Part shown: one piece after another, positions 23,120 through 36,032 of the stretch
Position numbering within the stretch: the first letter of the stretch is position 1
Layout: each line of letters starts with the position of its first letter
Assembly (NCBI GenBank): GCA_015501585.1
Contig: JADNRY010000041.1
Coordinates: 62,001-126,000, forward strand
Reading direction: 5' to 3'
DNA length: 64,000 bases
DNA from: Rhodocollybia butyracea
Lineage: Eukaryota > Basidiomycota > Agaricomycetes > Agaricales > Omphalotaceae
Notes under the pieces: generated by a model
Told to the model about the DNA's origin: nothing
What the model saw: the letters and a program-made list of their open reading frames with translations, nothing else
Databases searched by the model: none
Position numbers and translations under genes: made by a program

Positions 23120-26100
23120 TTAAATTGCCCCAGGTGACGGGCTAAACGCTTGTTCAGACTTTGCTTTTGCAGACGCTTCCAGTTCAGCAAACGTCCCACT
23201 CTTCAGACACATATTTCTGAAAATTCCGTTCTCCTTCTGGATTAGACGAAGTGGCGTGTCGAATTCGACAATTTTGCCTTTGTCGAGCACGAGCAAGCGA
23301 TCGTAATCGATGATTGTACGTATTCGGTGGGCCACTACAGACGGAGAAAGTAAGAAAGCGATGGAATCTGATGCAAGAGGTACCAGCCTGTTAACAACAA
23401 AGAGCCCGTAAACTCTTCACGGATAGTCGCTTGGATCTTGGCGTCGGTAGCGAAGTCGATACTACTGGTAGCCTCATCAAGGACGATGATAGAGCTCCTT
23501 CGCAAGAGTGCCCGAGCCATTGAAATTAGTTGTCTGTAATCGGAAGGGCCTTCTCAGCATCACAATATTGGATCATGTATACTTGGCCTTACCTCTGTCC
23601 CTGAGAAAAATTGGTTCCACCTGCTGATACTTGAGTATCCAAAGACACTGTAGTCTTGCCTTCCATGTTTGTCACAGTCGAACCAATGGAACTAGCCGTA
23701 TCCTCCCGTTCAACACCGACAATAGACGGCGGACGGGATGACGTCGGTGTGGCGGCGGTCGAAGACACTCGGGATGTGCGATGAGATGGATTTTGGGTGG
23801 TCATCTGTACACGTTGTAAAACATCTAAGCATTCAGCATCTGTATGTTCACCTGAGGGATGCGTTGATGAGCTTTATTTCCCTGAAGATAAGAAACAAAC
23901 CTACCGAAAGGATCCAAATTATCTCGAAGGTTCCCAGAGAAAAGGGCGGCATCTTGAGGAATAAAAGTCTGAAAGGAGAAAACCTTAGGGCAAGCAAAAA
24001 AAAGTTAGGTTACGACGCACCAGGCGAGAACGAAGGTCATGAATGCCGATGGTCGAGATATCAACTCCATCAATGATAATCTTCCCACTGGATGGATCCA
24101 CCTGTATGTAACCATGTCAGTGGAAGTTCTTAAACATTGAATGCATCGATATACAAAACGTAATATGCTCATAGCAAGTGTCGACTTCCCACTACCTACA
24201 TTGAACATCAACATTGATCGGTCCATTGTTCGTCCAAGGAAACTTACCAGTTCGACCAAGAAGACCAATCCTCTCGCCAGCATTTAACGAGAATGATACA
24301 TTCTGGATCACACTTGGAAGATCTTCCGCATACTTGATTGACAAGTTCTCTACTGATACAAGAGTCTGGTTCTGGGCACTCGAGGGCCAGTAAGCTGGTG
24401 GCCTGTTTGCTTCAATGATAGTGGGCGGCTCTTGAGGTAAATCGAGGTATTCCACAATTCGTTCCACCGAGCTGCAGATGTTCAAGCAAAATATTAGTTA
24501 CATGAAAAGAACTCACTTGAGGTCCAACTCTAAAGTTGTCCAGGAACGGCATGCCCTATTTATAAAAGCTTGAGGCGTTACCAATCGGTGGTATTTGTGA
24601 AGAGACTCACCAATACACAGACATGGTGAAGCTGAGAGCGCTTGTGATACAGATCCCAGCCAAACCGGCGTTGGCTTCAGGTCGAGAAATGGAGAACAAT
24701 GAGGTGATCAAGACAGCCTTGATGTATGGTTATATTCAAACTCATTTCAAAAAATGAACCGGTAGGAATACGTACGAGACTCCCTAAACCAGAAAAATTA
24801 GCATATCTGGAACTATTTTTCAAAGAGAACGTACCAAGGACGTCAAATGACAGCAAAAGCCAACGGTTGGTCATCCAAAAACCGTACCACATTCTCGTAG
24901 TGAAATCAATTTTAGTATGGATGTTGTCAAGGAATCTTTTCTCCGCTGAAAACGCTCGGACAGTAACGATGCCCTCTAGAAGCTCCGAAAAGTCCGAAAA
25001 AATGGGAGACCGGGAGTTGGATTCCATCCGTCGCAAATCTCTCCCAGTGTTCAGATAACCAATACTCAACTCGCGATAAATGAAACCGAGTACACTCGCT
25101 GGAATTAAAAACAAAGGGAATACGAACCTACCAGAATAATAAGTTAATTTCAACAAGTAAGAAGAAAACATCACGTACGCGATAGTGAAGATCGAAGCGA
25201 AAAAGCTGGCCAAAGAGGAATTGACGGTCTGGAGAGATCCGGCCAACGAAGAGTCGATAGTCTCAATATCCTACCAGGACGGTCAGTCCATGACTCGAAC
25301 ATAGATCACATAGACTAACCTTTCCGAAGCGGTTCAACATCCTACCTTGCTGAATATGAACTAGGTAAGCAGTTGTTCAAAGGAGCTCGATGAAGACAAA
25401 CCGGTGTAGTATCGTGGAACCTGAAAGTAGCCCTGACAACAGTTACTAGCAATTGTCTACCAGAACAGTCAACATCATCTTCTGTCTATTTTCAAGGTTT
25501 AAGACACCTTACTTGAACAGAATCCTAGAGGCGCGGAGAGCACCTGTATATTGCACCGCAGCAGCTAACACGCTAACGAGGGCGTTGATAACACCTATTC
25601 CAGCGTAGACTCCAACATAGAACATTGGATGTTCAAACACATTGGGAAGATCGAAGATTGACTGGACCGAGAATATAGATGGCGATAAAGGGGCAGTATG
25701 ATGTCCGAATCCATCAAGAGAGAGCCCATGCTCAGGTATGGCAGACATCCGAAGTGGAACGAAGTTCATAGGAGTGGTGGAAGACTCATTGTATGCTCGA
25801 CCCCACACCTATTGCTGACATTAGCTCATGGCATAGATATTATGGAAAGGACGATACCATGATCCAGTATTTCTCTCCAACTCCCAGGAATTGGTTGAGT
25901 ACTATGAAGAAGACAAGAAGAATCCACACCCAGTATGATCTAGTAGCGATTCAGCAGATGTGTAATAACAACAGAAAGACAACGTACGATGCTTGCAGAT
26001 ATTTTTGGTAAATCTTCCACTTGACTCCACCTTGCTCTCGCTTTTCATCTTCCACAAGCTTGCGTGGCTTCTTGGTATCATCTTTTGCCACATCTTCGCC

Positions 26101-29100
26101 TTCTGCTTCAGTAGCAGTCTCGGCTACTTTCTTCTCCTTGTGGGCTTCAGCTTCGGCCTCGCGTGTGAGCTCCTGCAGGATGCCCAGCGCACGAAGATCT
26201 GCAACAGTACCTTGAGTGTCGATACGTCCATCGAGCATGCGCACAAGATAGTGAGCTCCAGGAAGCACAAACTCATGATGCGTTACAAGTACAACAGTTC
26301 GAGAAGCTAGGAGAGGTCCTTGCAATAAATTTTCGTACAAGAAACGAGAAGTATGACTGTCCTAGATATATTGTCATTTCTTGCGTAAAGAAGCAACCAG
26401 AAGGATTGTACCCACCACAGCAGAAAGAGGATCATCTAAAAGGACATATTTAGTCCTTGCGTAAACCGCACGAGCGAGAGCGACTCTAATGGTAAGATTT
26501 GTTGTTCGGTACAAAGGGGGAGGATCGAAATAGATGTTCATACCTCGCCTTTTGCCCCCCAGAAAGTGAGACGCCGCGTGCCCCGATCTTTTAGGTTATA
26601 TTAGCACAAAAGATTAGAATACAACTCAAATGCTTACCTCTGTTTTGTCTCCGTCTTCAAAGATGTCCAAGTCCGGTTTGAGGGCACACGCTTCAATGAC
26701 GTCTTGGTACCTTTTTTCATCATAGGGATAGCCAAAGAGTATGTTATCTCGGATCGACTGGTGCCTCAACCACGGAGACTGTGCAGCGTATGATATAGCC
26801 ATCATATACCCATTTTCGTCGATGTTGGAGGTGTCCTTGTTCATAAGAATACGACCAGAAAGCAGAGTCATTTCACCCAGAATTGCTAACTAAAGCAAAA
26901 CGTCAAAACGTTGAAGCCAGGCAGCGACATGCACTCACTAAGAGGGCACTTTTTCCCGAAGCAGTAGGGCCAGTCTTGTAAGTAAATATCGATGAGCCAA
27001 GAGCAAAGTTCAACTGTAACAATAACTAACCACAACTGTCATCTTCCCTTCAGGGAATACCACAGATACTTGTTCGAGCTTGAACTGATGATCGGTGTCA
27101 TTTTCGGACGTTTCTGAGCGCACAGTTACGCTTTCCACCTCAGCCGTATCAGAAGTATGCGCAACTCCGTCATTCTTATTCCCTTCTTCCGCTTTGCCAA
27201 CAGTTTCAACAGCGTTCCACTTCAACGTCGCGTTCTCAAGACCGAACAATTTTTGATCACTATAATCTCTGGCGCGCTGCAAGGTAGTCATATCCTTCTT
27301 CAACGAAGAAACTTGGCCAGTAACTTCCTCCTCATCGAGGAAACCGGCAATACGATCAAGCGCTACTTTGGTTGTCGCAACTTGGACAATAAAATTAGGG
27401 AGTACGTTGAGCGGAGTCCTTGGGAAAAAAATAAGTACTGCGAGACAGATACGTCGACGGATATACCTGATCATGCCAAACAAGGCGATTGCCTGGAGAG
27501 TGAAAAAGTAAGAACAAGCTTTTTTATGAAGTGTACCGAGACTGACGGTAAATGCGACACTAATCGAGAGCTCATTACCGAGCAGAACATAGGTCATGAA
27601 AGAGATGATAGAAACAAGGATGGGTGTGCTTTGCCATAGAATATAAAACATGATAGAATTGATACGGCCTAGAGAAAATTAGTATGGTTGGCATATGCAG
27701 GAAAAAATGCTGACCTTTGAGCATCCATGCCATTTCCTTGTCCCGTTCAATCATCACGCGGTCGATCCACTTGTGCTCCCAAGCGAAAAACTTGATAAAT
27801 TTGACCTGAACAGCATAGTGATCCGTTGGAGATTTAATGCGACACTAGCAGAAACCAAACTTACCGCTCCGATCACTTCACTGACCACTCCCATCCGCTT
27901 ATCCCTTACTTTCGCTGTCCCACGGTAGATTTCCATACTGCGTTTGGTGAGATATGTGTTTAGTGGCCAGCCCGCAAGGACAACTACCAGCCCCACTAGT
28001 GCAGAGGGGCCGAGAAGGCGGTAGAGGTACACCAGACCGAGAATGATTTCAACGGGGGCTGCCAAACGACATCAGATATGATTTTGCAATGAAGAAAAAC
28101 GCACCATTGTACAGCATGTAGACAGCTGTAATCATCATTGAGACGCCTGAGGAAACAACAGTCAGGATAAGTGTACAGAAACAGATGAATCGCTTACGAT
28201 TTGCATCGACAGCCTAGTCTCGCAGATTAGATTCAAATCCTGGATAGTAAGTAGCCTTATCTTACCATGAGATTGACAATCTTTCCAATGTCGGCGCCGA
28301 CCTGCTCTTTATCATCACTCTTTTTAGATTTATCATTTTCTGTTTTTATCTCCCTGACCACACCGCTGAGGTCCTTTCTCTTCAGGGCCTTGTTGTAGAT
28401 GGCCGCCATCAACTCACTTCTCGTGCGAGTTGCAGCGCGACGACTGAACCAGAGGTGCTGAAGATCACATTGCGACTTGAGTACTGATGCAAAGAACATG
28501 AGTACAGCATAGACGTAAGCTTGAGGCCGCTCCTCCAACTCTATTGAAGAAAGAATGTGGCTGCAAGGAGTGAGAAAAACATTGAAAAGTATATCAGCAC
28601 CTACTTCAGAAAGAACGGATTCAAAAATGACAAGAATACGCTCAAATTTGAAAGGAAGAGGTCCACACTGCAAGACAAGATTAAGTCGATGGAAATTCCA
28701 TGAAACAAGAAACGAACATTAAATCGAGTGAGTTTGCCCAAAATAGTTTCCTCAACAACGTAGTGGTTTGTATGCTCAGGAATTTCACAAAGATGGGACG
28801 CGACTGCATGGTCGGACTGATGTTCCAAACATCACTTTCATTGAGAGTAGTATGTTTACCCTTTCGAACAAGAGGATATATCCAAGTGAATGATAACCAA
28901 GATCCAAGAGAGGTGTAGTCTTCAGGAGATATAGTTTTACCCTAAAATAAGAGTCAGACTAAAATCAAGCGGACACTGGAATCGTACATACGATCTCCTT
29001 TCTGTTCACTTTCTGGCTGGGAATGGCGAAGGGCATGCAAATAACAGTAGCAAGCAGTATAACAACCAGTACAAGGTTTACAGAGTGGAGAGCGACGATT

Positions 29101-29633
29101 CCAGCGGGAGGCAAGGGTATTCCAAATGCATCTCTGACGAAGAGCATGCCTCCAAGCTGGAACGCTTCTGATGCTAGCTGCAGCGTATAAATTGAGAAGA
29201 GGTCAAATGGAACCGTTGCGCTAGGATAGGCGATGGGTCTTGCAACTGTGTAGCTCCATACAAACACATTAAGAAAGGGATTCAAAGCCGGTAAAGAGAG
29301 AACGGTGTTGTATGCTCCATTAGCAAGCCACAGAATCATCTCCACGGTACCTATACCGGCGAACACCAGGGCCCTCCAAAGTGGAACATGACCTTCGACG
29401 TGTACTTCTGCTTGGTCGTTGCCATCCAAAGCTTCCGCTTCATTAAGTGTGATGTATGACCTGAATGGCTTCTTGGCCAATACCAGTCCTCGTAAAAGCC
29501 AATGAGGCAAAATCAGGTGGGGTGCGGCTCTGAGATAGAGGACGAAAACAATAGCAAAGAGAATAAACGTGCTCCAGGTCTCACGAACGCAGATGTCCGA
29601 AAAGTCGCTGCCTGGGCACAACTTTGAGTGCAT
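23120..29633 (-). CDS. ABCC (MRP-type) full ABC transporter
   Basis: A large gene with many introns, read leftwards from ATG 29633 ([15 protein letters not shown]) to TAA 23120-23122. Order: N-terminal membrane domain (TMD0-like, 29630-28980), TMD1, NBD1, TMD2, NBD2. NBD1 has Walker [12 protein letters not shown] (26940-26985), signature LSGGQKAR and Walker B YVLLDDP, where the usual catalytic Glu is Asp, as is common in ABCC NBD1. NBD2 has Walker A GRTGSGKST split by an intron at 24180-24250, signature NFSQGQRQL and Walker [14 protein letters not shown] Ser/Thr-rich insert of about 50 residues sits before the NBD2 signature. The family exports conjugates or xenobiotics, in the vacuolar or plasma membrane; substrate unknown. 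Confidence 0.88.
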
Positions 29634-29706
29634 TTGAGGTGGTTTAGGCAAAAGACCGGCACCAGCGCTTATGTATGCAAATATAAACTTTCTACTTGAA
29701 CGCAAA
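29634..29706. promoter_or_regulatory. 73-bp bidirectional promoter, ABCC transporter / RPC4
   Basis: Start codons at 29633 (minus) and 29707 (plus) face away from each other. The spacer is AT-rich with TATGTATGCAAATATAAAC; no clear TATA spacing for either gene. Confidence 0.5.
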
Positions 29707-31154
29707 ATGTCAGAAGCTCCTTCGGGTTGGCGATTTTTCCTGTTTACATATCAGCAAGCAACTTATTCCTCAATCAGGTAGTGGATCCAAGCCTAAGGCC
29801 ATCTCAAGTCTTGCCAAAAGACCTACAGATGTCACCCGACAAGGTACTCAGAAACTCAAGTTTGTCCCGACACTTCCAGCCAAACGAAACAAAGAGTGAG
29901 TGTATCTGAGTTTTTCGCATGCTAATCTAACTGCTCCTTAGTGTTGTAAAATCTGTATGTACAAATATCGTCTTTTAGGTCAAGTCTGACTTGTGAATTA
30001 TAGGAACCAGTGCCAGAAAGTATACCTTCACCTTCCAATGAGCGGGGTCGTGGGCGTGGACGAGGAAGAGGAAGAGGCGTGGGCAGAGGTGCTCCGATTG
30101 AAATGGTCGCCAGCGGACCCTTTGCTTTGGGTCCCGCAATGGCTGGTACCAGTGGTAGCTCTCGTCGTGTAATTCAAGCAGCAGCTACTCCAGTCCCCAC
30201 ACCGAACAGAACACACTCATCTCTTGGAGCTGGTTTATCTCAAACTGCTGCACCGCAGATCAAGAAGGAAAGCCGACGCGATGAAGCCCAGAAAAAGAAA
30301 GATTTAGATGAGGAGCTGTATTCCGATCCCGATGAAGGCGTCGAGATCATCGATATGGAAAATGTTCGTCAGATGGATTGGATGGCCCCAGACAGCATAA
30401 AAAAGGAGCGACCAAAGCCGGAGAAAAAGGATCTGGATGCAGCGATAGGTATATATTAATGATCCAACTATCTTTTCACGTCGCTTACATCTTGAGAAGC
30501 ACTTCCTGTAGATGCTTTGACACACGAAGATATACAAAATTTAATTGATGACTTCGGCACTTTGAACCAAGTACGTTACGAAGTCGAGTCACTCTGGAGG
30601 TGTTTCGGTGACCAAGCCCATATCAGGAAGCGGACGATAATTCACAGCGGCTCTACTTTTTCCAGTTTCCCAAACCTTTCCCAACCTTTATCGCTAGCTC
30701 GACTGACACTATACCAGTTGAGGCGGCAGCTACACCAAGTACCAAAAAAGTTTCTTTCGCGCCGGATGTGAAAGATGAAGGACAGTCTGCTGCCACCCCC
30801 ACGAAAGAAGAACTCGACGGCGTAATAGGACATCTTGAAATATATCGTAGTGGTGCACGCAAAATGCGGTTGGCAAACGGGATCGTACTTGATGTATGTA
30901 TGTTTCCTTCACTTGCGGAATGCCTCGGTTGATTGCAAATTTAGGTTGCCCCCGCTAATCAGGTGTCGTTCCTTGAACAAGCGGTACATCTCGATGTGAG
31001 CGAGAGCAAACTGACTGTTCTCGGTGAAATCTACCGGCGCTATATAGCTTCACCTAATGTAGATACTCTGTTGAGTGCGATGGACTCCCTCGAAAAAGAC
31101 AGCAGAACAGTTTTGGAAGGCGAAGAAAATCTAATCAGGATGGATGTTACCTGA
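29707..31154 (+). CDS. RPC53: RNA polymerase III subunit RPC4/RPC53
   Basis: Exon 1 (MSEAPSG) is joined by an intron to SGSKPKAISSLAKRP; further exons run to TGA 31152-31154. An Arg/Gly run (RGRGRGRGRGRGVGRG) is followed by MASGPFALGP-type sequence, an acidic stretch (YSDPDEGVEIIDMENVRQMDWMAPDS), then RLYFFQFPKPFPTF and a C-terminal domain ending QVSFLEQAVHLDVSESK. This QFPKPFP region and the conserved C-terminus are typical of Rpc4, which with Rpc37 acts in Pol III initiation, termination and reinitiation in the nucleus. At least four introns of about 50 nt are supported by frame. Confidence 0.85.
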
Positions 31155-32008
31155 CGGTTGGTCGATACGCAGAGTCATTCATTTATACTTGCATAGGACA
31201 AAAATTGGATACTCAAGGATGTTTTCAATTTGAGTTTTCGATTTAGGAGTAGGGCATACAAGGATTGCGGTTCCTGCTATTATCCAAAGACCATCCATCA
31301 ACTTAAGTAAAGAGACAACTTGAATTGACAATCTGTCGAAAATCAGCAACTGAACAAGTCGAACAGTAATGTTCCAGAACATAAAAGCCTATCCCTCCCA
31401 AAGACGTCCCCATAACCGTACTAGCACTTGGGGGTAAATGACGCAACTCGTTGTTTTTCATCATGACACCAAAGGGAAGAAACGAACAAGACCGGCAGCA
31501 CCATTTTCTGGCCGTATGTGCGTGTTCTCTTCAACGCACCGTCCACAGAACTAGCAGTGGGCCAGCGCTAACGCGTGGCGATTACTCGGGCAGTTAAGTG
31601 GTGGAGAAAAGACATAGCATGTTCTTATAGTACAGTAATACAATGTTAGTACACCAATACAAAGATTTCATTGCATACTCTGTAGCATCGACTTTTAATC
31701 AGGAGACAATTCTCTTTTGGGATCATGTTAAGTTCCAAGTCGGGCTTTTCTCCACCGTCGGGCGTAGCGATTACTGTGACCCAGGAAGGGGTTTAAAGGA
31801 GGGTTGTGATTGTGATTCAAGTTGTTATCGTGATAATTCTAGCGAAGTCTCTTCTTTTTAGATTTGGTTATAAGAGTGTCGCCTCAAATGTCTTGAAATG
31901 TTGTATTGCTTACTGACATGCCGTAGAATCAACGAAAGCCCCCGCAATGTGGTCTGTTTCCCTCTAGGAAGAAACTGAAATCCCGAACCTGTATCCCATG
32001 ACCAGCCC
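31155..32008. other. intergenic, no gene seen
   Basis: Short frames on both strands lack family character and good splice contexts. Nothing further is supported. Confidence 0.4.
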
Positions 32009-32336
32009 ATGACCAACAGACGTACAATTCTCGAGCAAATCGCCGCTTCCTACTCACCCATTCACCCGAAAACTCCTTCAGCATATATTTTACCTCCTCA
32101 ATTGGGCAGGAGTTTCTGGGCACAGACCCATCCAGACAACCACTGGAAAAGTCACGGTGCTCGTGTTTTACTTTCTGTTGGTTTTGCTCCCTCTGCAGTG
32201 GAACACGACTTCCTCAGCAACGATCCACCAGTCTGCCAGGTATGTACAACATTGAACATTCTCATCACTAATTGATAACTATATGACAGTGAATTAGTGG
32301 GACACTGAGCGTCACCAAACACGGGTTGAAGTTTGA
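32009..32336 (+). CDS. putative small protein of 89 residues, unknown
   Basis: Exon 1 is 32009-32239 (77 codons, MTNRRTILEQIAASYSPIHP). A GTATGT...TTAG intron spans 32240-32297, and exon 2 is 32298-32336 (WDTERHQTRVEV, stop TGA). The composition looks protein-like, with SYSPIHPKTPSAYILPPQLG and RVLLSVGFAPSAVEHDF. No signal peptide or known domain is seen. An upstream exon is possible. I do not recognise it. Confidence 0.4.
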
Positions 32337-32758
32337 AACACCCACGCAATTGCGATAGAATATCACCCCCAAGTTTCGAAACTGATATCCAAGCATTGGA
32401 GAGTTAGTATTATCTGCTTCCTTTATGGCTTATGCTAGCGAATGCCCGCTCCCGGAAGGTTGTTCATCACGCTGGTTCCTCAATGACCATAATATTTTGG
32501 GTTTACCTCTCCTCATCCATTCTGCATATGAAACTCAGCGAGTTCATTTAGCGGCGTCGCTGCCATCGTACCACATAATTCCAACGAAGTGTAAACTTTA
32601 CCGTTGTTCCTCATCTTCAATTTTCACCATCAACAGTATCCAGGCAGATATGGTGTCTCAAACTCAATTTCCCATTACATCCCTTCTCCCACTGTCATAC
32701 AACACAATATCCACAGTACTTGATAATTTATAGTAAGTACTACTACTGTCTACTATAG
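32337..32758. other. intergenic flank left of the MULE insertion
   Basis: One plus-strand frame (32425-32733) has no supporting features. The region ends at the 9-bp target duplication of the MULE. Confidence 0.4.
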
Positions 32759-32973
32759 TACTGTGGGAGATGCGTAGTTATTGCAGAAGCATGACATGGG
32801 CGTTTAACATTAGATAAAATTTTCTCACGTACAAAGAGGTGGTGCTTATTTTAGCTGCACAAAATGAAGTAGTAAACTACATGTAACTACAAATCGACAT
32901 ATACTAACAAGTAAACTACAAATCAACATATGTTACGGTAACCACAGGAAAGTATATACGTTACAACGTAGAG

Positions 32974-34620
32974 CTACAAATCAATGAAAAGAATATCTAG
33001 CGAGATTGTACAAACTTCAAAGGTGATCCAGTCACTATCTGGACTATGTTCCAGCTTCTCAGCGAGAGCCTTATCTGCATCAGATAAAGCGGCCCATAGG
33101 TCATAATGCACATAGAATGTAGTTGGATCCCAGTCGATTCCGAATATATTCTGGAATCTCCTCACTGGAGACAGCGAGCCCTGGTCACTGGACATTTGCT
33201 GGAAGCCGGCAGAGATTTCGAACGCGGATAGGCCTACTGGCCAGGGAACATCTGGCGACGACAACAACAACTGCGTGGATGACAGGAATGATGAGGACTG
33301 TCCAGAACAGAATGAAGACAATGAGGTATGGGTGCGTGAATGGAACGACAAATGAGATGGCTGGAGGGGTGAATGGAACGATGGTGAGTATGTAGAATGC
33401 GACGAATGCGATGACAATGAGGCAAAACAACGTTTCTTCACTGGCCTGTTCTCAGAGTTGGAGTCAGATTCGGGCTGGTACTTGTGCTTCCGCTTCAGTG
33501 CTCTCCATGTGCTCTGTTGCTTGTCTTCTTCTGCCTCAGCTTCTGCGGTGATATGGTCAATACGAGCAAGCAGAGAAGAGCCTGGAGATGGTAGGTTTGG
33601 TTTGGATTTTACTGGTATGGTATCTTCAGGAAGGATAGCGACAATTGGGCCGCTGTGACGCAATGAGGGGACGACACGGCTTGGCAGCGAACTAAACGGA
33701 CAAGACTTTCGACAAGATTCCATCGATGGGATTACTGGAGAAGAGGCGCATTGTTTCAGCACAACCGTGCGTCGAGGACTGGAATTGAGTGATGGAGGAG
33801 AGGAAGGAAGTGATGGTGGAGAGAGTGAGTGCTGAACAGATGAAATCCGATGGCCAGGTGCCAGACATGCACCTATCATCAAACAACAAGGCTTACAGCA
33901 CTTGTTCGAACACGAAGCATTAGCGCAAGTGCGATGGCAAGAGCTGCACCGTAAACTCGTAGATTTTGGCCTAGAAGAGGCTCCAGAAGGAGGTGGAATC
34001 CAGCCAGCTGCTAGAGCTGCCTCGGCAGCCCTATTTGTGAAGGCAAAAGCAAATTTACATCTGAAACACTGGGATGAATTGACATCAGTTCATGCATACC
34101 AATTACCAGGCTCAAAGACTTACCAATATCTGAGCGTTCAAGTCCTCAACATCAGAGCTGTCATCGCCATATGTGCCTCCCTGTATGGTCTTCACCTGAT
34201 CACAAAAGTGAGTTGCAAATGTAGTAGAGAAGTAGAACATGGATGCACGATGTTTACTGGTGATATACCGCTTCGTAAGAAACCAGCGACCAACTCACGA
34301 GTGTCCTTTGACAGTCTTGTGAAACATAAATTTTAGTTGCCAGTTGGATGATTATGCTCTCTTCGATATGACCCGTGTATCTTTTCTGTCTCAAGGTAAG
34401 TCTTGATAGTGAGTGTACAAGGACAACCAGTAAGCTTTGATTTGACTTTCTGAGTCCAATTCGGGTTCTTCTTTACATATCCTGTCTTCCGCCGCTCCCA
34501 CGTCTTGCGCAAACTAGATATATTGTATTGCCGTATACTTCACCATCTGATACTATCTTGTTCTTCACAAACTCGATAACATTCGTCTCTTCTTCTGATT
34601 TCTTCCAATTCAAAAACTCT
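32974..34620 (-). pseudogene. MULE protein remnant: FAR1/FLYWCH-like domain, Cys-rich module, Ser-rich tail
   Basis: Read leftwards, EWDNIQEFLNWKKSEEE leads into a FAR1/FLYWCH-like zinc domain with GCPCTLTIKTY and REHNHPTGN. Next come LSKDTRELVAGFLRSGISP and a GT-AG intron at the same place as in the second MULE gene (44033). A Cys-rich module follows (CSSCHRTCANASC, CCKPCC, GAC), then a Ser/Pro tail with SLLARIDHITAEAEAEED, WPVGLSAFEISAGFQQM and WDPTTFYVHYDLWAAL. The catalytic DDE core is absent. A TAA at 34333-34335 lies between the zinc domain and SKDT, and a frame shift precedes the zinc domain, so it is a pseudogene. Confidence 0.7.
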
Positions 34621-34736
34621 TGTATGTTGTCCCATTCTAGAGTAAACTTCGCATTGAGAGAGTCTGCCTGTATGAACCAGATGCAGGAGCAGGAAGGACA
34701 TCAGCTAGAGAATACAACAAGACATCAGGTGGAGAC

Positions 34737-34837
34737 GGCAAAGTTGCTGGAGAGTTGACGAGTTGGTCAGATGAAGTAAACGATGGTGGCAAGATATCAG
34801 GCGGCAAAGTTGCTGGAGAGTTGACGAGTTGGTCAGA
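34737..34837. repeat. tandem 36-bp repeat inside the MULE
   Basis: A 36-bp unit starting GGCAAAGTTGCTGGAGAG occurs at about 34737-34772 and again at 34802-34837, 65 bp apart, with no mismatch seen by eye. Confidence 0.6.
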
Positions 34838-36032
34838 TATTGGTAAAGAGGCAAGACGTGAGGTAAACAATGAATTAAATAGAGGATATGTGTATTGTCG
34901 TAATGGCGAGATCCCAAGGTATGAAGTATGGTGCCCATATGGCTGCAGGACACTGTTGCTACTCGCGACAAATCCAGAAGTGAACTTTTGCAGGGACCCT
35001 AATTGTGCATCGGATATTGGAGCGGGGATGTACTTGCACCGAGCCATTAGAGACAAAGATATGTGTAAATGACAGAATAATTAGAGGGTATCGCACATGA
35101 GCTCAGGAAGTAAACTAGACACTGGAAAGCGTGGCTGCACAAAACTTCGTAAGGCGATTTGACTCATGCTGATTTCTGTTGGTCACTTTATCAAGTGACC
35201 TCTATTGTTAATAATGTTGTTATCCTGTAGTGGTTTGTGCGTCTCCGGGCACATGCACTTTAGCCTCGCCCTGTTGGTTCGAAACGGGGTGGTAGCTGTA
35301 GACATTTTAACCCTATTTTTCATTTTTCACTACTTATGTTAAACTTACTGTATCAAGTATATATAAGTACAGATATTTTCTCAAGGACATTTTGTCAATA
35401 GTAACTATTATGTGAGGAGCGTGACTTTCTCTTCAGTTCTTATCTAGTAGTTCAATCAACTTGTTGTATTAGAAGTGATATTATGGTTAGTGTGCATATA
35501 AAATGTTAGGCAAGGGTCTAAGGCATGTTCCTGCAGGGTTAGAATGAGGGTTAAGAATATATAACCAGGCTACACCACAAAATTGAGCTGACAGCGTATT
35601 GGTGTGATGATGGTAGTGTAAAAGCAAGGTATTGTTGAAGACAATGAGATCTCGAGTTTGGGCCTCACGATGTCATCTATGGGGAGAATCAAGTCGAGCT
35701 CATTTTGAGCCGTGACCTAGAATTGACCTCAAATGACGATATAAAGCCTATACATATTTGGACCTTGAAATGATAGCGCATTGTATATTGAAGAGTTGTA
35801 AGTGTCTATATCCTTAGAGTACTTGGGGCCATATAGCTTAGGACTCACGTTGGCTATCTTTGTGTTATGTATCTACACCATGTAGACACAGCTATGCATG
35901 GATAATCTTTGCCTGAATTCAACAAGCTTTCGGCCACTTTAATGGTTAGGTATCATTGTCTAATATATCTTTGTTTGATACTGATACGAGTTCCATGAAA
36001 CATGATGATTACATATAGGTACCATGAAAAAT

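Noticed and set aside
35534..35560. Telomere-like GGGTTA units
   Set aside because: Only isolated AGGGTTA-like words occur near the CACTA insertion; too few to be interstitial telomere repeat.
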